The translations under genes and the position numbers were made by a program. Source: a bacterium UBP17_UBA6191 (GTDB lineage: Bacteria; Muiribacteriota; UBA6191). From it: a stretch of DNA of 29,702 nucleotides. The stretch is taken from contig DITF01000223.1 of the NCBI GenBank assembly GCA_002422125.1, forward strand, positions 1 through 29,702, in the 5' to 3' direction. Positions 23,016-29,702 of the stretch are shown piece after piece. Position 1 is the stretch's first letter, and every line of letters begins with the position of its first letter. A model generated the notes under the pieces. The model was not told where the DNA came from, did no database searches, and was given only the letters and a program-made list of their open reading frames with translations.

Positions 23016-23867
23016 TCAACGGAAGGGATTAAGTCTTTGAAACATTCTAAAAGGATTTAGATTACTCCCTCCAGAACTCTTTTTTTGTTTGGCCTTGGGT
23101 AAGGCTGCTTGTTTGGGAGCTACGGACAGGTCTTCTCGTCCCATGGCACGATTTGCATAACCCTGAGAATAAGCTGCCTCTCTTCTTTGTGGTCCCTGAG
23201 GTACTGAATTCTGGGCATAGGTATCGGCTGGATCATCATATCGATAAGGTTCGGAGGATGGCTGCCTTGGAGCCTGAGCGCGGACATTTCTATGGCTATT
23301 GGCCTGAACTGGGGCCTCCTCATAGGCTTCTTCAGCCCACGGTGTATCTTGAACCGGCTGCCGTCGGTTAGGCATGGGCTGATTCCCTGCATTCAAATCT
23401 TTCAGATACATTTTTTTTCCCGTCTGATCATTAATTACAAAGTCCCCCTGTTCATCAAAATCAGGTTGATTTGTTCCCATGTTGGGGCGACGGTGGTTTG
23501 TTGGTTGGGTCATATTCGTGGCTGGGGCAGCAACAGGCCTCTGAACCCGGGCTGGCACATGATTGTAGGCTGGATGGGAATAATAATCCTGAGAATGGGA
23601 ATCATCCATGCCCTCCTCGTAGGCGGGCTGAGGTTGGTCCCACTGATTCTGTCTGGTTTGTGCCGGAGCCTGCTGCCATTGGTTGGCAGGTGGTGCGCCT
23701 TGGGAAAAACGATTGGAGTTGCTTCTAAATCTTTGGTAACCTTGATTCGCTGGAGCTGCGGCTGGGGCTACGGCCTGATCAAAGTCATCAGCATAATCTC
23801 CATCAAATGCATAACTGGAGCCCAGAAACCCACACACCAGAGCAATTACGACTATTTTGCGTTTCAT
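23016..23867 (-). CDS. Exported Gln/Asn/Pro-rich low-complexity protein
   Basis: No known family. The 283-residue protein begins with a clear signal peptide (MKRKIVVIALVCGFLGSSYA, cleavage before Phe21). The mature part is largely disordered in composition, rich in Gln, Asn, Pro, Ala, Arg and Tyr, with scattered short motifs such as APANQ, PPANQWQQ and YDDPADTY. One more ordered patch, FVINDQTGKKMYLKDLN (about 144-160), could be a small folded element. The C-terminus is basic (KAKQKKSSGGSNLNPF) and ends with a near repeat, NPFRMFQRLNPFR. GGGAG precedes the ATG at 23867. It is transcribed divergently from the HEAT-repeat gene and is otherwise isolated. A role as a periplasmic or surface structural protein is a guess. 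Confidence 0.72.
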   Translation of the reverse strand: MKRKIVVIALVCGFLGSSYAFDGDYADDFDQAVAPAAAPANQGYQRFRSNSNRFSQGAPPANQWQQAPAQTRQNQWDQPQPAYEEGMDDSHSQDYYSHPAYNHVPARVQRPVAAPATNMTQPTNHRRPNMGTNQPDFDEQGDFVINDQTGKKMYLKDLNAGNQPMPNRRQPVQDTPWAEEAYEEAPVQANSHRNVRAQAPRQPSSEPYRYDDPADTYAQNSVPQGPQRREAAYSQGYANRAMGREDLSVAPKQAALPKAKQKKSSGGSNLNPFRMFQRLNPFR

Positions 23868-23970
23868 ATCAATCTCCCAAAGCCCCCACTAAATCATACA
23901 TAATTTTGATTTCAAGCCATTTTTTGTACTTTGTATCGACATAGTAGAAGCGAAGGTTTAACAATTAAGT

Positions 23971-23976
23971 TAGAAT
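23971..23976 (+). promoter_or_regulatory. Putative -10 element of the HEAT-repeat/tyrS operon
   Basis: TAGAAT lies nine bases before the ATG at 23986, and no Shine-Dalgarno follows it. There is no TGn extension and no convincing -35, so this is weaker than the other promoter calls. A leader of 0-3 bases is implied. Confidence 0.3.
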
Positions 23977-23985
23977 ACATGTCTC

Positions 23986-25767
23986 ATGAACATCGAAGCC
24001 CTGCAAATCAATTTAGTCCACCAAGACGCACATGTTCGTTCCAACACCCTCTCTAGCCTACTGAAGCTAGGCAATCACGAGGCCTATGGTCTTTTAATGT
24101 TTGCAGCCCACAACCATTTTTCTTCTGAAACCAGACACGAGGCCAAGGCAGCGGCTCTGGAGCTTCAGACCAAATTGTTTGGTAATCTGCAAAACTCTGA
24201 ACCTCTGGATGCCTCTGAGCTGCAAGCTGTTGAGGAATTGGGCTCAGAGGACAAGGCGGTTCGTGATAAGGCTACACAGGTTTTGCAATCAGCCAGTGAA
24301 CCGGAAGATTTACAAAAACTTCTCGATCAGTTACAGAGAGAAAAGGACCCCCAAATCATCAGCCAGTTGATCCCGATTTGTGCTGAATTAGGGGGAAACC
24401 ATGTTTTTGCCGTGATTGCCCCCTTCTTGCGCTCTGGGAATGAAAAAATTCGTCACTCCGTCATCGCATCATTTCCGCACTTTGACCGCCCGGAAACCAC
24501 TTCCCTGCTGATTCGTTTTTCCAGAGATTCCTCGGCCTTAGTGCAGCAGGAGGCCCTAAAAAGACTACAGGCTCTACCTGATGATATAGTCGTTGAATCA
24601 ATACGCAAGTTGACCCAAACAGACAGTCAGGCTCTGGATAAAGAAGCTGCAATCTATGTGATTGTAAAATTGAATCTGGTTAAGGCTTTCCCCTACCTGA
24701 AAAATCTCTTGCATGATAAAGATTCCATGGTTACCAAACATGTCAGGCAAGCCATTGCCTACCTGGAAAAAACCGGAAAAATTACCATACCACCTAAAAC
24801 CACTCCTTTGCCACAAAGTACTCCCAAAACGGAACCGGAAGAATCCGTTTCAACTCCCACCATATCAACGGAGTCACAACCTGAAAAACCACAACCAAGT
24901 ACCGAATTGACAGTGGAAGCCCCGGCTCCTCAGGCAATTACAGATGAAGATCTTGCCGATCAAAAAGAGCTTTTGAAGCGCATCGGGCAAGCAGAAGAAA
25001 AAGAAGCAATCAACGGGCTGTTCCGACTTATGGAAAAAAACTGGTTCCATCTCCTGCCTAATTTAAAAGATGTGATTGTAGAAAGAGCCACCCGTAAACT
25101 TCTCGCCTCCTACCTCATGGCCATCGGTTCTGGTAAACAGGATAGTTTGGAAGAATTTGTGGTGGAATGTCTGCCTCACCCTGATGGCAGGATTCAGGCA
25201 AACTCCATTGAAGCCCTTCGGTTGATTGGTTCCAGTTCTCATCTGGACAAAATTGTGCCTTTTGTAAAGTCGCGGGTTGATCGGGCTAGAGCCAACGCCA
25301 TTCGCACCCTTCACCCTCATCAGATGGTAGATACCTTTACGGAGCTAAAAGAAATGCTCGAGTCTGGCAAGGAAAATCGACAACTCTCTGCCATATATGT
25401 AATCAGCGATCTTCTGGAGCCCGAATTAATTCCACTTCTGGAAACCGCCATGGACTTTCCTAACCCAAAAGTCACCAAAAGAGCTATCGAAACCTTAAAA
25501 ATGTTTGTCTTAAAAGGTTATGAACCAGCCCGAACCATTGCCGAAAACTGGGGAATTTTAAAGGACATGGAACCACCTCCCCCTCCTCCTGAGCCCGCTA
25601 CTAAGGACGGTGAACCTACCGACATACTGGCCCAATCGGGTATTATTGAGCCATCTGCTACCGTCCCTATCCCCAAGGAGACCGCTGCTTCCAAGACAAA
25701 AAAAGATGAGGGTGGCTCTAAATTTGCCAACCTGGTAAAAAACCTCTTCAAAACTAAGACTAAATAA
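23986..25767 (+). CDS. HEAT-repeat protein
   Basis: The 593-residue protein consists of two HEAT-repeat blocks joined by a disordered linker. The N-terminal block (about 1-265) shows repeating helix pairs such as DAHVRSNTLSSLLKLG, NEKIRHSVIASFPHF, SALVQQEALKRLQAL and DSMVTKHVRQAIAYLE. The linker (about 265-315) is rich in Pro, Thr, Glu and Ser. The second block (about 318-515) contains DGRIQANSIEALRLIG, VDRARANAIRTLH and NPKVTKRAIETLKMF. It ends with a PPPPPPEP stretch and a short basic tail (KFANLVKNLFKTKTK). No signal peptide, so it is cytoplasmic or tail-bound. HEAT solenoids bind proteins; the partner is unknown. It heads a run of four plus-strand genes with tyrS 37 bases downstream. Confidence 0.85.
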   Translation: MNIEALQINLVHQDAHVRSNTLSSLLKLGNHEAYGLLMFAAHNHFSSETRHEAKAAALELQTKLFGNLQNSEPLDASELQAVEELGSEDKAVRDKATQVLQSASEPEDLQKLLDQLQREKDPQIISQLIPICAELGGNHVFAVIAPFLRSGNEKIRHSVIASFPHFDRPETTSLLIRFSRDSSALVQQEALKRLQALPDDIVVESIRKLTQTDSQALDKEAAIYVIVKLNLVKAFPYLKNLLHDKDSMVTKHVRQAIAYLEKTGKITIPPKTTPLPQSTPKTEPEESVSTPTISTESQPEKPQPSTELTVEAPAPQAITDEDLADQKELLKRIGQAEEKEAINGLFRLMEKNWFHLLPNLKDVIVERATRKLLASYLMAIGSGKQDSLEEFVVECLPHPDGRIQANSIEALRLIGSSSHLDKIVPFVKSRVDRARANAIRTLHPHQMVDTFTELKEMLESGKENRQLSAIYVISDLLEPELIPLLETAMDFPNPKVTKRAIETLKMFVLKGYEPARTIAENWGILKDMEPPPPPPEPATKDGEPTDILAQSGIIEPSATVPIPKETAASKTKKDEGGSKFANLVKNLFKTKTK

Positions 25768-25804
25768 TAACCATGCTTTGCAAAAGCCCCTTGGAGACAA
25801 AAAT

Positions 25805-27064
25805 ATGTCCACAATTGCCAAGTTAAAAAATCAGGGTCTGATATCTCAGATCACCAGTGAAGATATCAATCTGGATTCTCAGATTTATACATTTTATGCC
25901 GGGTTTGACCCTACGGCTGATTCGTTACATGTTGGTCATCTGTTTGTACTAATGATGATGAAACGCTTGCAGGATTTAGGGCATATTCCTATTGCAGTGG
26001 TTGGTGGAGCCACCGGCATGATCGGAGACCCATCCGGCAAAAGCAAAGAAAGAAATCTGCTTGATGAAACACAGATTGCCCACAATGTGGCCTGTGTCCA
26101 GGTTCAAATTGAAAAATTTGTTAATCTGGATTCGGGGGGGCGACTGGTCAACAATATGGACTGGATGAAAGAATTCAGCCTGATTCCCTTTTTACGAGAT
26201 GTCGGGAAAAATTTTCGCTTAAGCGAGATGATTGCCAAAGAATCCGTGCAAAAACGACTCGATTCAGAAGAGGGAATTTCTTTTACCGAATTCACCTACC
26301 AGATTCTGCAATCCTACGATTTTTTGCACCTCTATGAGACCTATGGCTGCAATCTGCAAATTGGTGGCTCCGATCAGTGGGGCAACATCACCGCTGGCAC
26401 TGATTTGATCCGTCGTAAAACCGGCAAATCAGCCTATGGCATCACCTTTCCTCTGATACAGGGCCCCAATGGCCAAAAGTTTGGCAAGACGGAACAAGGT
26501 GCAATCTGGCTTGATGAAAAACGCACCACGCCCTATCAGTTCTATCAGTTTTTTCTCCAGACCGAAGACAGTTTGGTAATCCAATATCTACAATATTTCA
26601 CCCTGCTTACAGATTCCGAGATTCAAACTCTGGAAATTGAGGTTAAAGAAAGACCCGAAAATAGAGCGGCCCAAAAGGTTCTGGCCTTTGACATAACTAA
26701 ACGGGTGCATGGAGAAGCTTTGGCTCAAAAAGCCATCGAGGCTTCCCAAATCCTGTTTGGTGCCGAAATCAGCCAGATGGATGACAACACCCTCAAGGGA
26801 ATTTTTAGTGATGTACCCTCCCTAGAGCAGCCCATGGAAAAACTTGTATCCGGGGAACTGCAACTTTTGGATGTTCTGGTGGAAGCCAAATTGGTTCCCT
26901 CCAAGGGACAGGGTCGCCAAAGAATCAAGGGTGGGGGCATCTATATTAATAATCGCAGGGTAGAAGATGAAAATCTGTTACTGGGAGCCCAACATCTTGT
27001 GACAGAATCAACCATGGTATTAAGAGCAGGCAAAAAGAATTATTGTCTGATCCGTTTTAACTAA
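25805..27064 (+). CDS. tyrS: Tyrosyl-tRNA synthetase
   Basis: This class I aminoacyl-tRNA synthetase attaches tyrosine to tRNA-Tyr. The 419-residue protein has normal length. The HIGH-type motif is His42-Val-Gly-His45 in DPTADSLHVGHL, the tyrosine/ATP site is seen in GGATGMIGDPSGKS and QIGGSDQWGNI, and the KMSKS-type loop is KFGKT (225-229), usual for bacterial TyrRS. The C-terminal S4 RNA-binding domain (about 350-419) is present (VPSKGQGRQRIKGGGIYIN). The ATG at 25805 is chosen because GGAG stands nine bases upstream and the conserved N-terminus (MSTIAKLKNQGLI) starts there; an ATG at 25778 has no such support. No T-box leader is visible. It is probably co-transcribed with the HEAT gene and with the following gene. 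Confidence 0.97.
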   Translation: MSTIAKLKNQGLISQITSEDINLDSQIYTFYAGFDPTADSLHVGHLFVLMMMKRLQDLGHIPIAVVGGATGMIGDPSGKSKERNLLDETQIAHNVACVQVQIEKFVNLDSGGRLVNNMDWMKEFSLIPFLRDVGKNFRLSEMIAKESVQKRLDSEEGISFTEFTYQILQSYDFLHLYETYGCNLQIGGSDQWGNITAGTDLIRRKTGKSAYGITFPLIQGPNGQKFGKTEQGAIWLDEKRTTPYQFYQFFLQTEDSLVIQYLQYFTLLTDSEIQTLEIEVKERPENRAAQKVLAFDITKRVHGEALAQKAIEASQILFGAEISQMDDNTLKGIFSDVPSLEQPMEKLVSGELQLLDVLVEAKLVPSKGQGRQRIKGGGIYINNRRVEDENLLLGAQHLVTESTMVLRAGKKNYCLIRFN

Positions 27065-27079
27065 AACAAGGAAGCAGAT

Positions 27080-27619
27080 ATGAATCAAAACACAGAAACA
27101 TTGGCACAAATATTTTACGACACTGACATCATAGCCATTCGCAAGGGCCTTCTGGATATAGATTTTTTTAGAGGCTTTGCCAACCCAGCCTGTTTTCAAG
27201 AATTCGCCAATATGTCCGCTACTCTTTTGGATGATTATGCAACCGATGTTTTAATTGCCAAACAGGATTCTTTAGCTTGGGTTCCTGCCTGTGCCGTTAA
27301 GCTTGATTTACCCTGTGTCTGGTTACGCAATGGGGATTTTCTGGGCTTAAAAAAGGATTGTAAACGGGCCATTCACTGTAGTCTTATGAGTCCCTCCCAA
27401 GAAGAAATAGAGGTCTTAAAAAAAGAGTACGAACAAAAAAATATTGAACTGGTGGCCACATTTTCGCTACTGGGACTACAAAATTCTGTCAGTGATATCA
27501 GACAACTTTCCTTGGTTTCCATGGAAGATGTGCTTTTGATTTATCATCAGTTGCATCTGATTAGTACCGAGGACTTACAAAGACTTGGACAACTACAACA
27601 GGCAAAGAACATCCATTAA
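27080..27619 (+). CDS. Degenerate phosphoribosyltransferase-like protein
   Basis: The 179-residue protein aligns by eye with the type I phosphoribosyltransferase fold, closest to adenine phosphoribosyltransferase. RKGLLDIDFFRGFANPACFQEF corresponds in part to the 'KPGILFRD ... LLxDPxAF' region of that enzyme. TDVLIAKQDSLAWVPACAVK corresponds to its 'D-vvGiEARGFifGaalA-k' region, and LPCVWLRNG to the FVPVRKPG strand. The PRPP-binding loop (acidic pair followed by LLATGGT) is not conserved; the equivalent region reads IHCSLMSPSQEE. It is therefore unlikely to bind PRPP in the standard way and may be regulatory or have another activity. AAGGAAG precedes the ATG. It lies 15 bases after tyrS and overlaps the next gene by one base. 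The fold assignment is tentative. Confidence 0.5.
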   Translation: MNQNTETLAQIFYDTDIIAIRKGLLDIDFFRGFANPACFQEFANMSATLLDDYATDVLIAKQDSLAWVPACAVKLDLPCVWLRNGDFLGLKKDCKRAIHCSLMSPSQEEIEVLKKEYEQKNIELVATFSLLGLQNSVSDIRQLSLVSMEDVLLIYHQLHLISTEDLQRLGQLQQAKNIH

Positions 27620-28401
27620 TGTCGGTTATTTCGCTTCTATTTTTGTTGCTGTTAAGCCCTGCCTTTGCGCTTGAAGTTACCTGGTATGGGCATTCCGCCT
27701 TTCGCATCAAAAGCAACAAAGGTACCGTCATCCTGATTGACCCCTGGATTTCAAACCCATTAAACACCTCACATCGTCAGGTTCTGGCTGATTTAAAAAA
27801 GGCCGACTACATCTTTTTGACCCATGGTCATGGAGATGCGGTGGGCGATACAAGACAGCTTTTGAATCAAACTCAGGCCAAAATAGTCACTACCTATTCT
27901 CTGGCCAGTCGTTTAATCCATACTCTGAAGTTTCCCGCCGATCGTATCCCCGGTGAACTGCAACTGGATGTTGGTGGGGAAATTCGCCTGGAACCTGATA
28001 TTCTATTGATGGCTACCCAGGCTGTGCACAGCTCAGAAGTCATTGATGAAAACAACCAAATCTGGGGAGCCGGGCCAGCTATTGGCTTTTTGATCCACTT
28101 TGAAGGCGACAAAACAGTCTACCATACCGGGGACACGGGCCTGTTTATGGATATGAAGTTAGTAACCCTGGTCCGCGAAGTAGACATTATGCTTGTCTGT
28201 ATTGGTGGTCAATACACCATGGGGCCCAGAACAGCCGCAGTTGCGGCCTCGCTTGTCAAACCAGCTCTGGTTGTACCCATGCGTTTTCAGACTTTTCCGG
28301 CATTAAAGGGCACTCCCGATGAATTGGAAAGGCAGTTTCAAAACATCGGCTTTAAGGGCAAGATGAAGGTTCTTGATATTAACAAGTACTACGAACTCTG
28401 A
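27619..28401 (+). CDS. Exported metallo-beta-lactamase-fold protein, UPF0173/UlaG-like, two metal ligands missing
   Basis: The 260-residue protein has a signal peptide (MSVISLLFLLLLSPAFA) followed by a metallo-beta-lactamase domain of the UPF0173 type: WYGHSAF, ILIDPW, YIFLTHGHGDAVGDT, AVHSS, YHTGDTGLF, YTMGPRTAA and VVPMRFQTFP. His69, His71, Asp73, His137 and Asp172 are present. The His that normally follows Asp73 is Ala74, and the final His (usually in IHYNTFP) is Arg222. Both lost residues belong to the second metal site in the general fold numbering, so the protein may bind one metal or use another chemistry. A signal peptide is also uncommon for this mostly cytoplasmic family. It overlaps the previous gene by one base (TAATG). 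Substrate unknown. Confidence 0.83.
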   Translation: MSVISLLFLLLLSPAFALEVTWYGHSAFRIKSNKGTVILIDPWISNPLNTSHRQVLADLKKADYIFLTHGHGDAVGDTRQLLNQTQAKIVTTYSLASRLIHTLKFPADRIPGELQLDVGGEIRLEPDILLMATQAVHSSEVIDENNQIWGAGPAIGFLIHFEGDKTVYHTGDTGLFMDMKLVTLVREVDIMLVCIGGQYTMGPRTAAVAASLVKPALVVPMRFQTFPALKGTPDELERQFQNIGFKGKMKVLDINKYYEL

Positions 28402-28416
28402 GTTTATCTGACATTA

Positions 28417-28425
28417 TGTTAGACT
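28417..28425 (+). promoter_or_regulatory. Extended -10 element of the CYTH-like gene
   Basis: TGTTAGACT fits TGnTAnnnT and lies seven bases before the ATG at 28433, with no Shine-Dalgarno and no recognisable -35. A leaderless message is implied. The gene could also be read from the upstream operon, 31 bases away. Confidence 0.35.
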
Positions 28426-28432
28426 TAAGTTA

Positions 28433-29353
28433 ATGTTTGTTGCCTTGTTGTTCCTGTTAGTTTCTGTAACCTCGGCCCAACGCATCGAGCATGAGCATAA
28501 AATTCGTGTCCCGCTTGAGCTTCAAGAAACTCTTTGGAAATGGCTTCTGAATCGCTACCAAGACCCATCATGGCTCAATCAGGAAAAGTTTCGTTTCCGA
28601 TCTGAATTTGGGGATGAGGTTTTTACCGATTATTATTTTGATACCAAACAACTAAGCCTTATGCGTCAAGGACACGGGATCCGTCATCGTAGCCGCAGTG
28701 TAATTTCGGGAGCCGCCATCCAAAAGGATGAGCGACAACTACTGCAAATTAAGTTAAATCCAATGGATGATTCCAATGGTCTAACCAGGATTGAACACAA
28801 ACTAGATGTTATTCCCTGGGCCAATCCCAAAACAGAACTCCTATCTAATCTAGTGGTATCCAGGGATAGAAACCAGCTACATGCCCTCCTAAAGCCCCTT
28901 AAGGTAGTCGCTAATGAGCTTCTGACTTTTTTGATGCTCAAACAGCATCGCCAGAGAATCTATCTATCCGATGACTCAGGCCCCTTGGCTACCCTGACTC
29001 TTGATTTGGTCACATCCAATAGCTGGCTATCAAATGTAAAGTGGCTTGAGATTGAGTTAGAACTGAATGAAATCCGTTACACCAATGCCACTACCCAAAA
29101 CCGGCTATTGATGACGCAGATTACCGAAACCATAAAACATGATCTGCTTACAACCTTTTCTGAGCTAGCTATAGACCAAACCCCCAAATATGATATGGGT
29201 TTTCAAATGGTCGTTAAACATTCCCCTTTGCCTGTACTTTGGCTGGTAAACCGAGGCATCACCGAGGAGCTATTGAGCACACTTTTTTTAACATTGGTTC
29301 TAGTAGTAATCGCGCTTGCCTTTTTTCTGGCCCGGAAATATTTGGCCCATTAA
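28433..29353 (+). CDS. Exported, membrane-anchored CYTH/TTM-like protein
   Basis: The 306-residue protein begins with a hydrophobic signal-like segment (MFVALLFLLVSVTSA), then Glu19-x-Glu21-x-Lys23 in RIEHEHKIRV, the ExExK signature of CYTH/triphosphate tunnel metalloenzymes. Later strands fit the tunnel: DYYFDT, GIRHRSR, LLQIKLN, IEHKLDV and KWLEIELELN, with alternating charged residues. It ends with a hydrophobic helix (about 275-300) and a short basic tail. This topology places the tunnel domain in the periplasm with a C-terminal anchor, which is unusual because substrates of this superfamily (polyphosphate, thiamine triphosphate, tripolyphosphate) are mostly cytoplasmic. VTC-like polyphosphate-polymerase domains are an alternative. 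The final stretch before the anchor (about 240-270) is not typical. Fold moderate, function unknown. Confidence 0.65.
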   Translation: MFVALLFLLVSVTSAQRIEHEHKIRVPLELQETLWKWLLNRYQDPSWLNQEKFRFRSEFGDEVFTDYYFDTKQLSLMRQGHGIRHRSRSVISGAAIQKDERQLLQIKLNPMDDSNGLTRIEHKLDVIPWANPKTELLSNLVVSRDRNQLHALLKPLKVVANELLTFLMLKQHRQRIYLSDDSGPLATLTLDLVTSNSWLSNVKWLEIELELNEIRYTNATTQNRLLMTQITETIKHDLLTTFSELAIDQTPKYDMGFQMVVKHSPLPVLWLVNRGITEELLSTLFLTLVLVVIALAFFLARKYLAH

Positions 29354-29438
29354 GGGAAAGTCAAGGCTTAAACCTCACATTCCGCACATAACAGCCCAGT
29401 ACAAATTCGTACAAGTACAAACAATACATGACCAGAAC
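29354..29438. other. Short gap between convergent genes with GTACAA repeats
   Basis: This 85-base gap separates the convergent CYTH-like and HNH genes. It contains three copies of GTACAA (29399-29404, 29409-29414, 29415-29420) and no hairpin with a T-run. I see no terminator or gene here. Confidence 0.4.
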
Positions 29439-29702
29439 TCAATTCTTGATCCCCAGCTCCCGCCTAAACTTCTTTAGTAAAATCAAGGATCTCTCAATCT
29501 CCTCTCTGTGATGCAGGTAGATATGATGCGAGGAACAGAGAGTAGTCAAATTCTCGACTGAATTTTTGCCCCCATCCTTCACAGATTTTATATGATGAAT
29601 GTGTAAATACCGTCTGTGGTTACATCGCTTTCCATCCTTCTCAAAGCTGCACTGGCCCTTATCTCTCAAATGAACCCGATTTAAGATAGGTTGAGGAATG
29701 TC
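29439..29702 (-). CDS. HNH endonuclease, C-terminal part (runs off the window)
   Basis: This is the 3' part of a gene that enters from the right edge; the frame stays open to base 29702 and has no ATG in the window, so the N-terminus is missing. The visible 87 residues form an HNH nuclease domain: a zinc-type pair CSFEKDGKRC, then LHIHHIKSVKDGGK with the first His of HNH, the Asn in SVENLTTLC, and the final SSHHIYLHH. HNH domains cut DNA with a single metal ion. Similar domains end many DUF222-type and mobile-element proteins, but no mobile context can be seen. It faces the CYTH-like gene. A TTG at 29669 could be read as a start but lies within the conserved domain, so a longer protein is much more likely. 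Confidence 0.85.
   Translation of the reverse strand, partial: DIPQPILNRVHLRDKGQCSFEKDGKRCNHRRYLHIHHIKSVKDGGKNSVENLTTLCSSHHIYLHHREEIERSLILLKKFRRELGIKN

Noticed and set aside
23292..23903. A 203-codon open frame on the plus strand opposite the Q/N/P-rich gene
   Set aside because: It mirrors the biased composition of the minus-strand gene, which has a signal peptide and a Shine-Dalgarno. The plus frame has neither and gives an erratic sequence.
25767..25804. T-box or other riboswitch upstream of tyrS
   Set aside because: Only 37 bases separate the genes, too short for a T-box, and no conserved element is visible.
27080..27619. Calling this gene apt or pyrE
   Set aside because: The PRPP-binding loop is missing, so a phosphoribosyltransferase activity cannot be supported.
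29399..29420. Three GTACAA copies as a possible CRISPR, operator or recombination site
   Set aside because: The repeats are only six bases with uneven spacing (10 and 6), near a gene end and not a promoter. Chance is sufficient.
29439..29669. A complete 76-residue HNH protein starting at a TTG
   Set aside because: The frame stays open to the window edge and conserved-looking sequence continues upstream, so it is the end of a longer gene.

Overview
The window is tightly packed chromosomal DNA of a Gram-negative bacterium. It encodes a predicted outer-membrane barrel, a heptose adenylyltransferase of LPS biosynthesis, a periplasmic Prc-type protease and several exported proteins. No tRNA, rRNA, insertion sequence, prophage or CRISPR array is visible. 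Moderate GC, many secreted proteins of unknown family and a DUF4340-like protein would fit a Bdellovibrionota/Oligoflexia-type or other former deltaproteobacterial lineage. That placement is inference; no taxonomic marker here settles it.

Left part (1-4746): a membrane-anchored DUF4340-like protein and an exported barrel-like protein form one plus-strand pair. A secreted beta-propeller-like protein faces them on the minus strand. A secreted M14 zinc carboxypeptidase has its own promoter and ends at the only strong intrinsic terminator in the window.

Lipid cassette (4746-9372, minus): nusB, with a long acidic insert, is followed by four closely spaced genes: an MBOAT-type membrane acyltransferase, a shortened ketosynthase-like protein with Glu in place of the active-site Cys, an acyl carrier protein with an unusual C-terminal extension, and a ketosynthase with an intact Cys-His-His triad. 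Together they look like a compact machine that builds an acyl chain on a dedicated ACP and hands it to an envelope acceptor. I see no standard pathway that matches it, and it is the best candidate here for an undescribed system.

Plus-strand operon (9426-19945): a 1750-residue exported TPR protein, mutS, a CPBP-family membrane protease, mgtE and rfaE2/hldE-C, nearly all overlapping or within about 10 bases of each other. It is transcribed divergently from nusB, and the two predicted -10 elements lie on the same bases.

Right part (19924-29702): a Prc-type protease (minus) diverges from a membrane-anchored amidase plus a small unknown gene. A Q/N/P-rich exported protein (minus) diverges from a HEAT-repeat protein, tyrS, a degenerate phosphoribosyltransferase-like protein and an exported metallo-beta-lactamase-fold protein that lacks two metal-binding histidines. 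An exported CYTH/TTM-like protein follows. The C-terminal end of an HNH nuclease enters from the right edge.

A recurring regulatory theme is that several promoter-proximal genes have no Shine-Dalgarno sequence but carry a -10 element, often with the extended TGn, 6-9 bases before the ATG. This suggests leaderless mRNAs. No gene-free stretch exceeds about 120 bases.
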